Shown here: piece after piece, positions 9,005 through 17,680 of the stretch
Layout: each line of letters opens with the position of its first letter
How positions within the stretch are numbered: position 1 is the stretch's first letter
NCBI GenBank assembly: GCA_051652245.1
Contig: JBOFTV010000046.1
Coordinates: 1 to 54,440, forward strand
Source of the DNA: BHER01 sp051652245
GTDB lineage: Bacteria > Bacillota_I > Bacilli_A > Culicoidibacterales > Culicoidibacteraceae
DNA length: 54,440 bases
Direction: 5' to 3'
The notes under the pieces: model-generated
Told to the model about the DNA's origin: nothing
What the model saw: the letters and a program-made list of their open reading frames with translations, nothing else
The model's database searches: none
Made by a program: the position numbers and the translations under genes

Positions 9005-9613
9005 ATGAGAATCAAAAAAATGATAAAAATGGTAATAATAGCGATGGCAATGGTGTTAATTGTTGCATGTGGTGCAGCTAAAACAACAAATAATGGGGCA
9101 CTTCCAGTTGTAACAATGACAATGGAAAATGGTGGAATAGTTGAAATGGAGTTATATCCAGATATAGCACCAAATACAGTTGCAAACTTTGCATCGCTAA
9201 TCGAGAATAAATTCTATGATGGCTTAATTTTCCACCGTGTTATCCCTGGATTTATGGTTCAAGGTGGGGATCCGTTGGGAACAGGTACTGGTGGACCGGG
9301 TTATAGTATTCCGGGAGAATTTTCGCAAAATGGTAAGGAAAATACGTTATTGCATGAAAAAGGAGTGCTTTCAATGGCACGATCTGGTGCCCCAGATTCA
9401 GCGGGGTCACAGTTCTTTATTATGGTTGACGAAGAGCGGAGTTTAAATGGTTCTTATGCAGCGTTTGGTAAGGTTATTTTGGGGATGGACGTTGTTGATA
9501 AGATTGCTGCAGTACAAAAAGATGCAGCCAATAAGCCAGTAGAAGCGCAAAAAATAAAAACGATGGTAATTAACCTTAATGGCGTAAAGCTACCGGGGCT
9601 AATTAAAACGTAA
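9005..9613 (+). CDS. Lipoprotein cyclophilin-type peptidyl-prolyl isomerase
   Basis: A 202-residue protein with a lipoprotein signal peptide whose lipobox is IVAC (Cys22), then a cyclophilin domain (about residues 33-195). Cyclophilin motifs are clear: FHRVIPGFMVQGGDP with the catalytic Arg, GSQFFIMV, and FGKVILGMDVVDKI. It should catalyse cis-trans isomerisation of prolyl bonds in exported proteins at the outer face of the membrane. AAGGAG precedes the ATG. It ends the 5696-9613 gene group with a terminator at 9627-9652. It is a cyclophilin, not the parvulin (PrsA) type more common at this site. Confidence 0.93.
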   Translation: MRIKKMIKMVIIAMAMVLIVACGAAKTTNNGALPVVTMTMENGGIVEMELYPDIAPNTVANFASLIENKFYDGLIFHRVIPGFMVQGGDPLGTGTGGPGYSIPGEFSQNGKENTLLHEKGVLSMARSGAPDSAGSQFFIMVDEERSLNGSYAAFGKVILGMDVVDKIAAVQKDAANKPVEAQKIKTMVINLNGVKLPGLIKT

Positions 9614-9626
9614 TCAAATGTGGAGA

Positions 9627-9652
9627 AAAAACAGGCAATGCTTGTTTTTTTA
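9627..9652 (+). terminator. Terminator after the cyclophilin gene
   Basis: AAAAACAGGC (9627-9636) pairs with GCTTGTTTTT (9640-9649), with one G-U pair and a 3-nt loop, followed by more T. It separates this gene from the padR promoter 15 bp further on. Confidence 0.7.
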
Positions 9653-9666
9653 TATATATAAAATTG

Positions 9667-9695
9667 TTGACAAGGGGGTCTGATTATTTTATAAT
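9667..9695 (+). promoter_or_regulatory. Consensus promoter of the padR operon
   Basis: A perfect TTGACA (9667-9672), a 17-bp spacer and a perfect TATAAT (9690-9695) make this the best consensus promoter in the window. Unregulated transcription from it would be strong, so the palindrome just downstream is likely an operator. Confidence 0.88.
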
Positions 9696-9707
9696 GTTGT
9701 TATGTAG

Positions 9708-9730
9708 GTTACATTGTATTGCAATGTAAC
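9708..9730. promoter_or_regulatory. Palindromic operator candidate for PadR
   Basis: GTTACATTG (9708-9716) and CAATGTAAC (9722-9730) are perfect inverted 9-bp arms with a 5-bp centre. It starts about 6 bp after the expected transcription start. PadR-family operators are typically ATGT/ACAT-containing palindromes, which fits. Autoregulation by the PadR protein encoded next is inferred. Confidence 0.72.
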
Positions 9731-9752
9731 TTGTAATAAGGAGTGTTTTGAA

Positions 9753-10082
9753 ATGGAAACGCAGTTGAAGAAAGGAACTCTTGAGTTTTGTGTCATCGCT
9801 TTGCTATATCATAAAAATTGGTATGGCTATGAATTGACGCAGGAGTTGAATAGAGGAATGGATGTTAAAGATGCGACAATTTATTTGATTTTACAGCGGC
9901 TAGAAAAAGCAGGTACGGTGACATCCTATGTTACAGTGCTTGAAGATACTGCTAAGGTGAGAAAGTACTATAATTTGACAGAAGCCGGAAAACAAAAACT
10001 TGAATTAATGAAAAATGAATGGAATAAACTTGGAGTGATTGTCCAAAGTTGTCTGACTAAAGGAGTGATTGGCAATGAATAA
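9753..10082 (+). CDS. PadR family transcriptional regulator
   Basis: A 109-residue winged-helix regulator. The N-terminus (METQLKKGTLEFCVIALLY) and DATIYLILQRLEKAGTVTSY match the PadR DNA-binding domain, with the recognition helix around residues 43-56. The ATG at 9753 is chosen because AAGGAG stands 10 nt before it; an earlier in-frame start would overlap the operator palindrome. The stop overlaps the start of the HAAS-domain gene, implying coupled translation. This padR-HAAS-DUF4097 order is widespread in Gram-positive bacteria, where it is linked to envelope stress, often antibiotic-induced. Confidence 0.93.
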   Translation: METQLKKGTLEFCVIALLYHKNWYGYELTQELNRGMDVKDATIYLILQRLEKAGTVTSYVTVLEDTAKVRKYYNLTEAGKQKLELMKNEWNKLGVIVQSCLTKGVIGNE

Positions 10083-10638
10083 AGCAGAGTATTTAAGAAG
10101 ACTAGATGACTATTTAAGGAGTTATGATGGTAATACCCAAGAAATATTAGATAATTATAGGACGATTATTGAAGAGTTATTAGGTGAAGGCTTGTCGATG
10201 AAAGAGATTGTTGAGCGCTTGGGGTCACCATCTTCGCTTTGTGATGAAATTGTTGCAGAGTTTAATTTGACATATAACAAGAAAACGGCAATGCCACTGT
10301 GGGCAAAAGTTATTTTGATTGTAATTGCGCTAATATTTGCCTTGCCGTTGATGTCATTGGTGATTTCTTTGATTTTTACGGTTATTTCCGTTTGCGTGGG
10401 TGCTATTTTTCTTATAGGAGGCCTGCTTTTTGCAGCAGTAGGAGCAAGTCTTGTTGTCTGGTTTGAAAATGATGTAAGCCTCCTTGTAAAAATATTAATG
10501 AGTATCGGGTCGCTAAGTGGGTTTATTGCTCTAAGTATTATCGTCTATTTCGTCATTAATGGGGGAATTGACGTAATAAAATTCATATTACGTAAAATTA
10601 AAGCGTTGTGGACGAATTTGTCTAATAAAATGAAGTGA
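10075..10638 (+). CDS. DUF1700/HAAS-domain membrane protein
   Basis: A 187-residue protein with a helical N-terminal HAAS (DUF1700) domain, recognisable from MNKAEYLRRLDDYLRSY and the segment EIVERLGSPSSLCDEIVAEF (about residues 43-62). Three hydrophobic segments follow in residues 76-170. The family sits beside PadR regulators and is thought to relay signals to or from the membrane. I choose ATG 10075 because AGGAG (10061-10065) stands 9 nt ahead; the alternative TTG at 10069 is too close to it. The start overlaps the padR stop by 8 nt. Confidence 0.85.
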   Translation: MNKAEYLRRLDDYLRSYDGNTQEILDNYRTIIEELLGEGLSMKEIVERLGSPSSLCDEIVAEFNLTYNKKTAMPLWAKVILIVIALIFALPLMSLVISLIFTVISVCVGAIFLIGGLLFAAVGASLVVWFENDVSLLVKILMSIGSLSGFIALSIIVYFVINGGIDVIKFILRKIKALWTNLSNKMK

Positions 10639-10648
10639 GGTGTTTATC

Positions 10649-11539
10649 ATGAGACAAAAAAGAGTAAGACGAATTCTCGGAATTATTTTAGCCATTACTT
10701 TACCAATTACGATTGTTTGTACTATAATGGTCGTAACGTTATCTTGGCAAGAGGGGACGTTTTCTGGTAGCAATAATCCAGTGGAAGTCACGGAGTCAAC
10801 GCTAAAAGATGTGAGCGAAATTAAGGTTAGTAATTTGGCAGGTAATGTCGAATTTAGGCCAACAGATAAAGCAGAAGTTGAAATTAAAAGTAGTGGTTCA
10901 GAGCAAATTTTGCTAAACCAAACGCAAACAATGTTGGAAATCACCGGGAAGAGCAAATTTTATAATCCCTTTAGCGAAAATCGGTTTAGAGGGTTGCGCG
11001 GCTTAGTTGCATTTATTAGCGAAAATCGGGGGAAGGCGGGAAATTTGTTGATTTTAGTGCCAGAATCAGTTAAAGTAGTTACATTAGCAAATAATGTTGG
11101 TGAAACGAAGATAGCAAACATTAAAGTTGATCGCCTCCAAATAGTGGAAGGTAGTGTTGGTGAGCTGAAGATTAACGATACAACAATTACTGAACTAATT
11201 GAGGTAAACATGGGTGTAGGTGAATTAAAGCTTGACCAAATTAGTGGGAACCCAGTTCTGCTAATAAGGGGCGGTGTAGGTGAAACGACTGTTGCAAATT
11301 CGTCATTCCAAAAAGTAGATATTTTTGGTGGACTAGGCAGTGTTGAAATTGATACAATTAAAACACCGGAGATGTATATTGAAGTCGGTGTAGGCGAATT
11401 AACCATCAAAAATTCAAAAATTGATTCTCTAGGAGGAACATTAGGATTAGGTGATATTAAATTAGCCGATAATAATATAATTAAAGAAAATAAGTTAGCT
11501 CAAAATGGTAGTAAAAGAGAAAGAAAAGGGAGGAATTAA
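10649..11539 (+). CDS. DUF4097 beta-strand repeat membrane-anchored protein
   Basis: A 296-residue protein with one N-terminal membrane anchor (residues 9-31) and an extracellular repeat domain. Short repeats of the type GVGELKL, GVGETTV and GVGELTI recur about every 20 residues, as in DUF4097 proteins, which are predicted to fold as a beta-helix-like stack. Such proteins sit in padR/HAAS or liaX-like envelope stress operons. The ATG at 10649 follows GTGAGG at 8 nt; the GTG at 10640 lies inside the ribosome site and is rejected. It is 10 nt downstream of the HAAS gene. Confidence 0.87.
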   Translation: MRQKRVRRILGIILAITLPITIVCTIMVVTLSWQEGTFSGSNNPVEVTESTLKDVSEIKVSNLAGNVEFRPTDKAEVEIKSSGSEQILLNQTQTMLEITGKSKFYNPFSENRFRGLRGLVAFISENRGKAGNLLILVPESVKVVTLANNVGETKIANIKVDRLQIVEGSVGELKINDTTITELIEVNMGVGELKLDQISGNPVLLIRGGVGETTVANSSFQKVDIFGGLGSVEIDTIKTPEMYIEVGVGELTIKNSKIDSLGGTLGLGDIKLADNNIIKENKLAQNGSKRERKGRN

Positions 11540-11540
11540 C

Positions 11541-11804
11541 ATGTTTTTTTTGTGGCCGTATATTCTTCTTGGTGGGATTATAGCAATGATGATTAGAATT
11601 TTTATTATCTATTTATTAATTTATGGACTTCTGATAAATTGGGGGGCACATGAATTAGAGACGCTATGGATTAAGCGGTTGATGAGACCAGCAGCAATGA
11701 TCGAGAAAAAGCTAAATTTAACTACACGGTTTAGAGATCAGGATATTCATGTTGGTTGTCTTATTGTGTCGCTTGTAGCGATGGTCATTTTTCGTTTCTT
11801 ATAG
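11541..11804 (+). CDS. Small membrane protein, fourth gene of the padR operon
   Basis: An 87-residue protein with two hydrophobic segments: residues 4-34, rich in I, L and Y, and residues 70-86. The linker is charged (MRPAAMIEKKLNLTTRF). I do not recognise a family. The start at 11541 is supported by GGGAGG (11528-11533) at 7 nt, and the gene begins 1 nt after the DUF4097 stop, so coupled expression is almost certain. A terminator follows at 11811-11843. It could act with the HAAS and DUF4097 proteins in the membrane, but nothing in the sequence shows how. Confidence 0.75.
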   Translation: MFFLWPYILLGGIIAMMIRIFIIYLLIYGLLINWGAHELETLWIKRLMRPAAMIEKKLNLTTRFRDQDIHVGCLIVSLVAMVIFRFL

Positions 11805-11810
11805 CACTAT

Positions 11811-11843
11811 AAAAGATGTGTATCTTTGGGATATGCATCTTTT
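11811..11843 (+). terminator. Terminator of the padR operon
   Basis: AAAAGATGTGTATC (11811-11824) pairs with GATATGCATCTTTT (11830-11843), 12 of 14 Watson-Crick plus two wobble pairs, then ATTTTAT. Confidence 0.75.
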
Positions 11844-11887
11844 ATTTTATAAATTATGATATAATATAAGGTAACAAGGGGGTTTCT

Positions 11888-13045
11888 ATGCAAACTTATA
11901 TTACGATAATCCAGTATGGAATTTTATTTTTTCCGCTCTTTTTTGTTATTGTCACACTCCCATTTTTAGTGCAAAGTTATTTTAAATACGGTAGTGTTAC
12001 GCTTAAGCGTGGGATTATTATGTATAGTTTTTTTTTCTATTTGTTTATGGTTTTTGCTTTTGTAATCTTGCCATTGCCTGATGCCGATGTGGTTGCAAAA
12101 CTTAGAGGTCCTAAAATGCAATTACAACCATTTTATTTTGTTTGGCTTTTTGTGAATAAAAGTATATTTAGATGGAGTGATTTCTCAACATATGTTCCGG
12201 CAATGTTACAGGGTTATTTTTTTCAGCCAATTTTTAATGTTTTGTTGTTTATGCCCTTGGGTGTTTATTTAAGGTACTATTTTAAGCAGAAGTGGTTTGC
12301 GATTTTACTTTTTTCGCTTACTTTTTCCTTATTGCTTGAGGTGACACAGTTGACGGGCTTATTTGGTGTTTATGTGAGGCCATATCGTTTATTTGATGTT
12401 GATGATTTGATGCTTAATATAGTAGGTGGGATGATTGGTTTTTTACTGTCTCCTGTTCTTACCAAGTGGCTCCCCTCAAAAGAAGAACTATTAGAAAAAA
12501 GTTATATTAAAGGACAAAAGGTTGGATATACCCGCCGTTTTTTGGCGATGATTATTGATGTTTTTTCATTGGTTATGGGAATTACGATTTTCTCTTATTA
12601 TTTTCCTGTAGGAACGATTCCGCTTAGTGTTGTAGATATTAATTCAGCGACGGATGCGCTAATTTATTTAGCAATTATTATTAGCTATTTTGCCCTATTA
12701 CCGGGGCTGACTAAAGGGCGAACTTTTGGCAAATGGGCGGTCCAGATTGCGATTATTTCACGGGATGGTAGCGATGCTAATTTATTTCAACTAATTATTC
12801 GCTGCCTTCTTTTATATGGTGGCTGTGCAATGGTGCTAGGGAGTATGGCGCTTATTTTCCTTAATCAAGAAATTTTGGGTACAGTTGGGCTAAAGGGACT
12901 GATTATTTTAGTTGTTGTTGTGCTGTTGGCTCTTGTTTTTTTAGTGGATGTTGTGATCCAGTTTTGGCGTCAAGAGAAATTATTATTTTATGAACGATTG
13001 TCTGGGACAATGGAAGTAAGTACAGTAGGAGAGCAAAACAAGTAA
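11888..13045 (+). CDS. VanZ family protein with C-terminal RDD domain
   Basis: A 385-residue membrane protein. Residues 1-200 carry a VanZ-like domain with about five TM segments and the typical FNVLLFMPLGVYLRYYF and SLLLEVTQLTGLF followed by FDVDDLMLNIVGGMIGFLL. After a short linker, residues 212-375 form an RDD domain (YTRRFLAMIIDVFSLVMGI, then LPGLTKGRTFGKWAVQIAII). The VanZ-RDD fusion is known in Firmicutes. Its role is unclear, although VanZ is linked to teicoplanin resistance and RDD members have been linked to ion transport. AAGGGGG precedes the ATG. Confidence 0.9.
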   Translation: MQTYITIIQYGILFFPLFFVIVTLPFLVQSYFKYGSVTLKRGIIMYSFFFYLFMVFAFVILPLPDADVVAKLRGPKMQLQPFYFVWLFVNKSIFRWSDFSTYVPAMLQGYFFQPIFNVLLFMPLGVYLRYYFKQKWFAILLFSLTFSLLLEVTQLTGLFGVYVRPYRLFDVDDLMLNIVGGMIGFLLSPVLTKWLPSKEELLEKSYIKGQKVGYTRRFLAMIIDVFSLVMGITIFSYYFPVGTIPLSVVDINSATDALIYLAIIISYFALLPGLTKGRTFGKWAVQIAIISRDGSDANLFQLIIRCLLLYGGCAMVLGSMALIFLNQEILGTVGLKGLIILVVVVLLALVFLVDVVIQFWRQEKLLFYERLSGTMEVSTVGEQNK

Positions 13046-13110
13046 TAGTTATGGTATAATTAGTAGATAAAAACAATAAAAAAATAGAAGAAGTGGAAAG
13101 AGGAAAAGGA

Positions 13111-14235
13111 ATGAAATTACTACATACGGCAGATTGGCATCTTGGGAAAATAGTTAATGGCGTTTCAATGTTGGATGAGCAAAGATACATCCTAAGACAA
13201 ATTATTGAAATAGCTAAGCAGGAGGAAGTGGATGGCATTATCATTGCGGGGGATCTTTATGATAAATCTGTACCACCAACAGAAGCAGTAAAATTATTGA
13301 ATGACACGTTATATGAGTTAAATGTTTTACGGAAAATACCAATTTTTGCTATTAGTGGAAATCATGATAGTGCGGAGCGCTTGTCATTTGGAACTGCTTG
13401 GTATGAACAAAATAATTTGTATCTTGCGGGGAAGTTGACATATGATATTATGCCAGTTGAGTGGGGTGATGCCCAGTTTTGGCTTGTTCCTTATCATGAT
13501 GCAATTACCACAAGAGCTATTTTTAAGCAAGATGCAATCAAGACATTTGATGATGCCATGAAAGTTGTTGTTGATCAAATTAAGTTAAAACAGGATCCCA
13601 ATAAGTTACAGGTTTTTATTGGACATGCTTTTATTGCGGGTGGGATACCAACTGATTCAGAGCGACAGTTGTCAATTGGTCAAGTTGATCGTGTGGCCAA
13701 AGATCATTTTGCGTGCTTCGATTATACGGCATTGGGTCATTTACATAATCCTAATGCGTTAATTATGCAAAAAATTGGGTATAGTGGATCACCGTTGAAA
13801 TATTCTTTTTCAGAGGCTAAGGAAGTTAAAAGTGTAAGAATTATTGAACTTAATTTAGGCAAGGAAATTGATATTACGATTAAAGCGTTGAAGCCAAGGA
13901 ACGATATGAGGATAATTGAGGGGTTACTGGCCGATTTATTGGCAAATCCTGGGGTAAATCCCGATGATTATTTACAAGTAAATTTATTAGATGATGGTGC
14001 ACTTGTTGATCCAATGGGGCAGCTTCGGCAGATTTTCCCTAATGTGCTACATCTGGAAAGACGTAAGCATAAGCTTAATTTAGCTGTGGGTGAGCAGTTT
14101 GAAGATGTTATGAAGGCGGATGAAAAAGAGCTGTTTTCACGGTTTTTTACGCTTGTTAGTGGAAAAGATATGAGTAAAACACAAATTGATTTAATTGAAA
14201 ATGTGATTACAAGTGTAAAAAGAGGTGAGAAATAA
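13111..14235 (+). CDS. sbcD: Exonuclease subunit SbcD
   Basis: A 374-residue Mre11-type nuclease. The metallophosphoesterase motifs are present: KLLHTADWHLGK (motif I), IIIAGDLYDKSVPP (II), SGNHDSAERLSFG (III), GHAFIAGG, and ALGHLHNP (V). With SbcC it forms the complex that opens hairpins and protein-blocked DNA ends. ATG 13111 is the right start because motif I begins at residue 2 and GAGGAAAAGGA precedes it; an earlier GTG would add six unconserved residues. Its stop codon shares a base with the sbcC start, so the two are translationally coupled. Confidence 0.96.
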   Translation: MKLLHTADWHLGKIVNGVSMLDEQRYILRQIIEIAKQEEVDGIIIAGDLYDKSVPPTEAVKLLNDTLYELNVLRKIPIFAISGNHDSAERLSFGTAWYEQNNLYLAGKLTYDIMPVEWGDAQFWLVPYHDAITTRAIFKQDAIKTFDDAMKVVVDQIKLKQDPNKLQVFIGHAFIAGGIPTDSERQLSIGQVDRVAKDHFACFDYTALGHLHNPNALIMQKIGYSGSPLKYSFSEAKEVKSVRIIELNLGKEIDITIKALKPRNDMRIIEGLLADLLANPGVNPDDYLQVNLLDDGALVDPMGQLRQIFPNVLHLERRKHKLNLAVGEQFEDVMKADEKELFSRFFTLVSGKDMSKTQIDLIENVITSVKRGEK

Positions 14236-17200
14236 TGAGACCATTACAGTTAATAATGAAAGCTTTTGGCCCTTATGGTAAGGAAGAGATTATTGATTTT
14301 TCTGAGTTGGGGCAGGAAAATATTTTTGTGATTTCGGGGAAGACCGGTTCGGGAAAGACAACGATTTTTGATGCGATGAGTTTTGCTTTATTTGGCAAGG
14401 CAAATACCGGGGATCGTGATGGCGTATCACTACGGAGTCATTTTGCAAATGAGGCGGATGTTACAGAAGTGGGGTTAAGTTTTAGTTTGCGGGGGAAAAT
14501 GTATCTAATTGTCCGCCAACCACAACAAGAAATCATTAAAAAAAATGGCGCTGGAACAAGGGTTGTGAATGCAACAGCAAGTTTATTTGAGTATGCTCAA
14601 AATCAGCAAATCCCACTTGCAACATCTGTTCGTGATGTTGACCTTAAAATTCAAGAAATAATTCAGTTAAATGTTGAGCAGTTTCGGCAAATATTGATGA
14701 TTCCTCAGGGTGAATTTCGTGAATTACTTGTTGCACCAAGTAAGGATAAGCAGGTTATTTTACAAAAGCTGGCTGGAACAGAGATTTATAAGGCAATTGA
14801 GGAGTCATTAAAGGAGCAACAGAAGACAGGTGAGTCAGAAATTAAATTATTAAGAGGGAATATTGCAGCAAGCTACCAGAGTGTTTTTTCAGAGGAGGAG
14901 ACGCTTGGGAAAACAACGATTGAAATAAATAGTTTGTTTGAACGCGAGATTAATGATAAAAAGGGAATAGCTAAGCAGACGCAAGAGAGTATTAGTGTTG
15001 TTAAAATAAAAGCGGAAAATGCGTTGAAGGATTTAGCATTAGCGGAAAACCGCCAAAGTGACTGGGATAAATTAGAACAAATTGGTCAGGAAGTTGCGAA
15101 TTTAAAGGCAAAAGAGCCAGAAAATGTAAGTAAAAAGAATCTTGTCCAAAAAGCAAAAAAAGCAATGCAACTTAATAGTAATTTGGCAATTTATGAGCAA
15201 GTTACACAGCAGACAAATGAATATCAAGAGCAGCTAGTAGCAGTAAAAGCGGAGATAATTGCGTTAAAATCGGATCTTGAGGCGATAAAAAGAGAAAAAG
15301 ATAAGTGGGATAAAGGCGGACTAGATCAAGTAAAACGTGAAAAGATTTTATACCAATTACAGGAGTTAGAAATGAAAATTGGGAGACTTTCACGAAGTGA
15401 AAAGGATCTTGCGTCATATCAAGTGCTTATTAAAGCGTTAGTTGATTATTTAACGGGCTTAGAAATAAGTAGCAAGGGGCTATTAGAGCGAAAAGAGACG
15501 TTTCAAGCGGAGGAAGAACAAATTCGCCAAAGCCACTTGTTAAAACGCGATCTTGAGGCAAGTATCTTAAAAATTGCAACGGATAGGATGATAATTGATA
15601 AAGAACTTTCGGATAAGCGCGCCAAGAAAGAAATCACGGCAAATATTATTGCAACTGAGAGCTTATGCCAACAAGCTAAAAAGCGTTATGAAGAGTCCTT
15701 AGCAGAAGTTACTCAATTGGAAGAAATTGAAAATAGCCAACAGGCGGCAAAGCTTGCTAAAACAGTGATTGAGGGAGAGGCATGTCCTGTTTGTGGCTCA
15801 AGTAATCACCCTCACTTGGCACGGACAACAGACCAAATTTCGCTAAAGGATTTACAAGAGGCAAAAGAATTTTTACTAGAAGCAACAGAGAAAAAGCAGC
15901 AATGTGAGTTAGAGTTGGAAAAATATACTTGGCAACTTGGGCAGGTAAAGACAAAAACGGACGTGGGTGAAAATGAGTTAGCGGCAGCGATCAAAATGCT
16001 TACGGAAAATTTAATAGCACAGGAGCAAAAGCTGAGTCGCGTTGTTAAACTACTTGCGAGTGAAGATGCGGTTGTTAAAAATATTGCGTGGATTAACAAG
16101 GAGTTAAATGAGCAGGCACTAGAACATCAACTAAAAACAGAAGAGCTTAATAAAGTTAAGCCTCCAGCCCAGCAGATGCTTGCATTAGTGGAGATGCTTA
16201 AAATGGAAATTCCAAGCGAGTTTACCAATAGTACAATATTTTTTGAAAAAATGGCGAAAATCGCATCAGAATCAGAAGCTTATTTACTGGAGAAAGCGCG
16301 CCTAGGAGCTGATTTTGATGCAGCCCGAGATAAGTTGAATCATGCTGAAACGATGGGGATATCAGTGCAGGTATCACTCTCACGAGCAAGTGCTCAGCGG
16401 GAGCGCTTATTAGTTGAGTTTGAGAAGCTATTAGTGCAGAATGATTTTGCAACGATGGAAGCGTTTAGGGAAGCTAATCTGTCAGTTGGTGATTTAGAAG
16501 TGTTAGAGGCTGATATTTTGGCGTATGAGCAGGCATTATTTTTTGCTATTAAAACGGAGGTTGAGCTAGCGGAAAAAATGGCGGGAACACAGAAGCCTGA
16601 TATTGTAGCGTTAAAATTAAAATTAGGGATGCTTAGACAGGAATTAGCAGAAAAAGAGCAACTGCTAAGATCAGAAGTTGAAATGTTAAATAAACTTGAG
16701 GGACAATATCAGCAGTATCAATTATTATTTAAAAAAATTCAGACGGCTGAACTGGAATATGCGGAATTAGGTGAGCTAGCTGAGGCGGCTAATGGGAAGA
16801 ATATGCATAATTTAGGCTTTGAGCGTTATGTCCTGGCTTCATTTTTAGATACGATTTTAGAGCGTTCGAATGAACGACTAAATAAAATGACCGGTGGGCG
16901 GTTTTTGCTATTGCGTAAAGTTGATAAGGCAAAACACAATGCCCAAAGTGGTTTGGATCTCTTGATTTATGATGAATATACAGGGAAGCAAAGAGATGTT
17001 ACGACGTTGTCGGGTGGTGAGAGTTTTAAAACGTCACTGGCGTTGGCATTGGCATTAGCTGATGTTGTTCAAGAGATGAGCGGTGGTATTTCACTGGATA
17101 CAATGTTTATTGATGAAGGTTTTGGGACACTTGATCCGGAGTCGCTTGATGCAGCTGTGGAATGTTTATTGGAGACGCAAGAAAATGGTCGACTTGTGGG

Positions 17201-17297
17201 AATTATTTCTCATGTGCCAGAATTAAAACAACGAATAGGGACACGTTTAGAGGTAACGGCAAGTAGTTATGGAAGTTCAACAAAATTTATTCTCTAG
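14235..17297 (+). CDS. sbcC: Exonuclease subunit SbcC (SMC-like ATPase)
   Basis: A 1020-residue Rad50-type ATPase. The N-terminal Walker A is SGKTGSGKTTIFDAMSFALF (about residues 35-54). Two long coiled-coil arms are rich in K, E, Q and L. The zinc hook CPVC occurs near residue 516, in EACPVCGSSNHPH, and should dimerise the complex. The C-terminal half carries the signature LSGGESFKTSLALALA, Walker B DTMFIDEGFGTLD and the H-loop ISHVPEL. Length is within the family range. The start overlaps sbcD by one base. Confidence 0.97.
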   Translation: MRPLQLIMKAFGPYGKEEIIDFSELGQENIFVISGKTGSGKTTIFDAMSFALFGKANTGDRDGVSLRSHFANEADVTEVGLSFSLRGKMYLIVRQPQQEIIKKNGAGTRVVNATASLFEYAQNQQIPLATSVRDVDLKIQEIIQLNVEQFRQILMIPQGEFRELLVAPSKDKQVILQKLAGTEIYKAIEESLKEQQKTGESEIKLLRGNIAASYQSVFSEEETLGKTTIEINSLFEREINDKKGIAKQTQESISVVKIKAENALKDLALAENRQSDWDKLEQIGQEVANLKAKEPENVSKKNLVQKAKKAMQLNSNLAIYEQVTQQTNEYQEQLVAVKAEIIALKSDLEAIKREKDKWDKGGLDQVKREKILYQLQELEMKIGRLSRSEKDLASYQVLIKALVDYLTGLEISSKGLLERKETFQAEEEQIRQSHLLKRDLEASILKIATDRMIIDKELSDKRAKKEITANIIATESLCQQAKKRYEESLAEVTQLEEIENSQQAAKLAKTVIEGEACPVCGSSNHPHLARTTDQISLKDLQEAKEFLLEATEKKQQCELELEKYTWQLGQVKTKTDVGENELAAAIKMLTENLIAQEQKLSRVVKLLASEDAVVKNIAWINKELNEQALEHQLKTEELNKVKPPAQQMLALVEMLKMEIPSEFTNSTIFFEKMAKIASESEAYLLEKARLGADFDAARDKLNHAETMGISVQVSLSRASAQRERLLVEFEKLLVQNDFATMEAFREANLSVGDLEVLEADILAYEQALFFAIKTEVELAEKMAGTQKPDIVALKLKLGMLRQELAEKEQLLRSEVEMLNKLEGQYQQYQLLFKKIQTAELEYAELGELAEAANGKNMHNLGFERYVLASFLDTILERSNERLNKMTGGRFLLLRKVDKAKHNAQSGLDLLIYDEYTGKQRDVTTLSGGESFKTSLALALALADVVQEMSGGISLDTMFIDEGFGTLDPESLDAAVECLLETQENGRLVGIISHVPELKQRIGTRLEVTASSYGSSTKFIL

Positions 17298-17323
17298 GAG
17301 AATTGGAAGGAGGTTGCCAATTT

Positions 17324-17521
17324 ATGGGAACAAATAAGCAGGAAATCAAAGTGGGTGCACTTGTTGATATCGTCCTTAAAAATGATCAGAAAACGGGGAA
17401 GCTGACACGCGGGCATGTCCATAAGATTTTAACTAATAGTAGTAATCACCCTCATGGAATTAAAGTTATGTTAGCTGAAGGAAATCAGGTTGGTCGGGTT
17501 AAAGCGATTATTAATGGTTAA
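17324..17521 (+). CDS. ywbE: YwbE family protein (DUF2196)
   Basis: A 65-residue basic protein. The pattern IKVGALVDIVLKNDQKTGKL, TRGHVHKILTNSSNHPHGIK and the ending GRVKAIING are characteristic of YwbE, a conserved short protein of unknown function, probably a small beta-barrel. The ATG at 17324 is chosen because GGAAGGAGG (17305-17313) lies 10 nt upstream. It lies 26 nt after sbcC and is likely cotranscribed with sbcDC. Transcription ends at a strong bidirectional hairpin (17574-17605). Confidence 0.9.
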   Translation: MGTNKQEIKVGALVDIVLKNDQKTGKLTRGHVHKILTNSSNHPHGIKVMLAEGNQVGRVKAIING

Positions 17522-17573
17522 TAGTGTGGCTTGATTACTGGGGGAGGATATTTTTGGTTTTGTCGTAGGGAGT

Positions 17574-17605
17574 AAAAAAAGGACGTTTTTACGTCCTTTT
17601 TTCTT
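17574..17605. terminator. Bidirectional terminator between ywbE and the ABC permease gene
   Basis: AAAAAAAGGACGT and ACGTCCTTTTTT form a perfect stem over a TTTT loop (17574-17603). It has a T-run on both strands and ends both converging units. Confidence 0.88.
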
Positions 17606-17680
17606 TATTTCCCAAGATATTTCCCGAAAACAATGGTGGATTCAGCTGTTTTTGGGAAACCTTGGTATTTCCCGGGGAAT
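17606..17680. repeat. Long TTTCCC/GGGAAA inverted repeat
   Basis: TTTCCCGAAAACA (17620-17632) pairs with TGTTTTTGGGAAA (17647-17659), 12 of 13 plus one wobble pair. It is extended by an outer CCAAG (17612-17616) with CTTGG (17661-17665). A short ATTTCCCGGGGAAT palindrome follows at 17667-17680. It lies between the shared terminator and the end of the permease gene. Similar TTTCCC/GGGAAA inverted repeats occur at 25300/25991, 52351-52452 and 53034-53053. Confidence 0.6.

Noticed and set aside
10960..11409. 149-residue minus-strand frame
   Set aside because: It is the antisense shadow of the DUF4097 repeats; composition is low-complexity S, P, T and there is no start signal.
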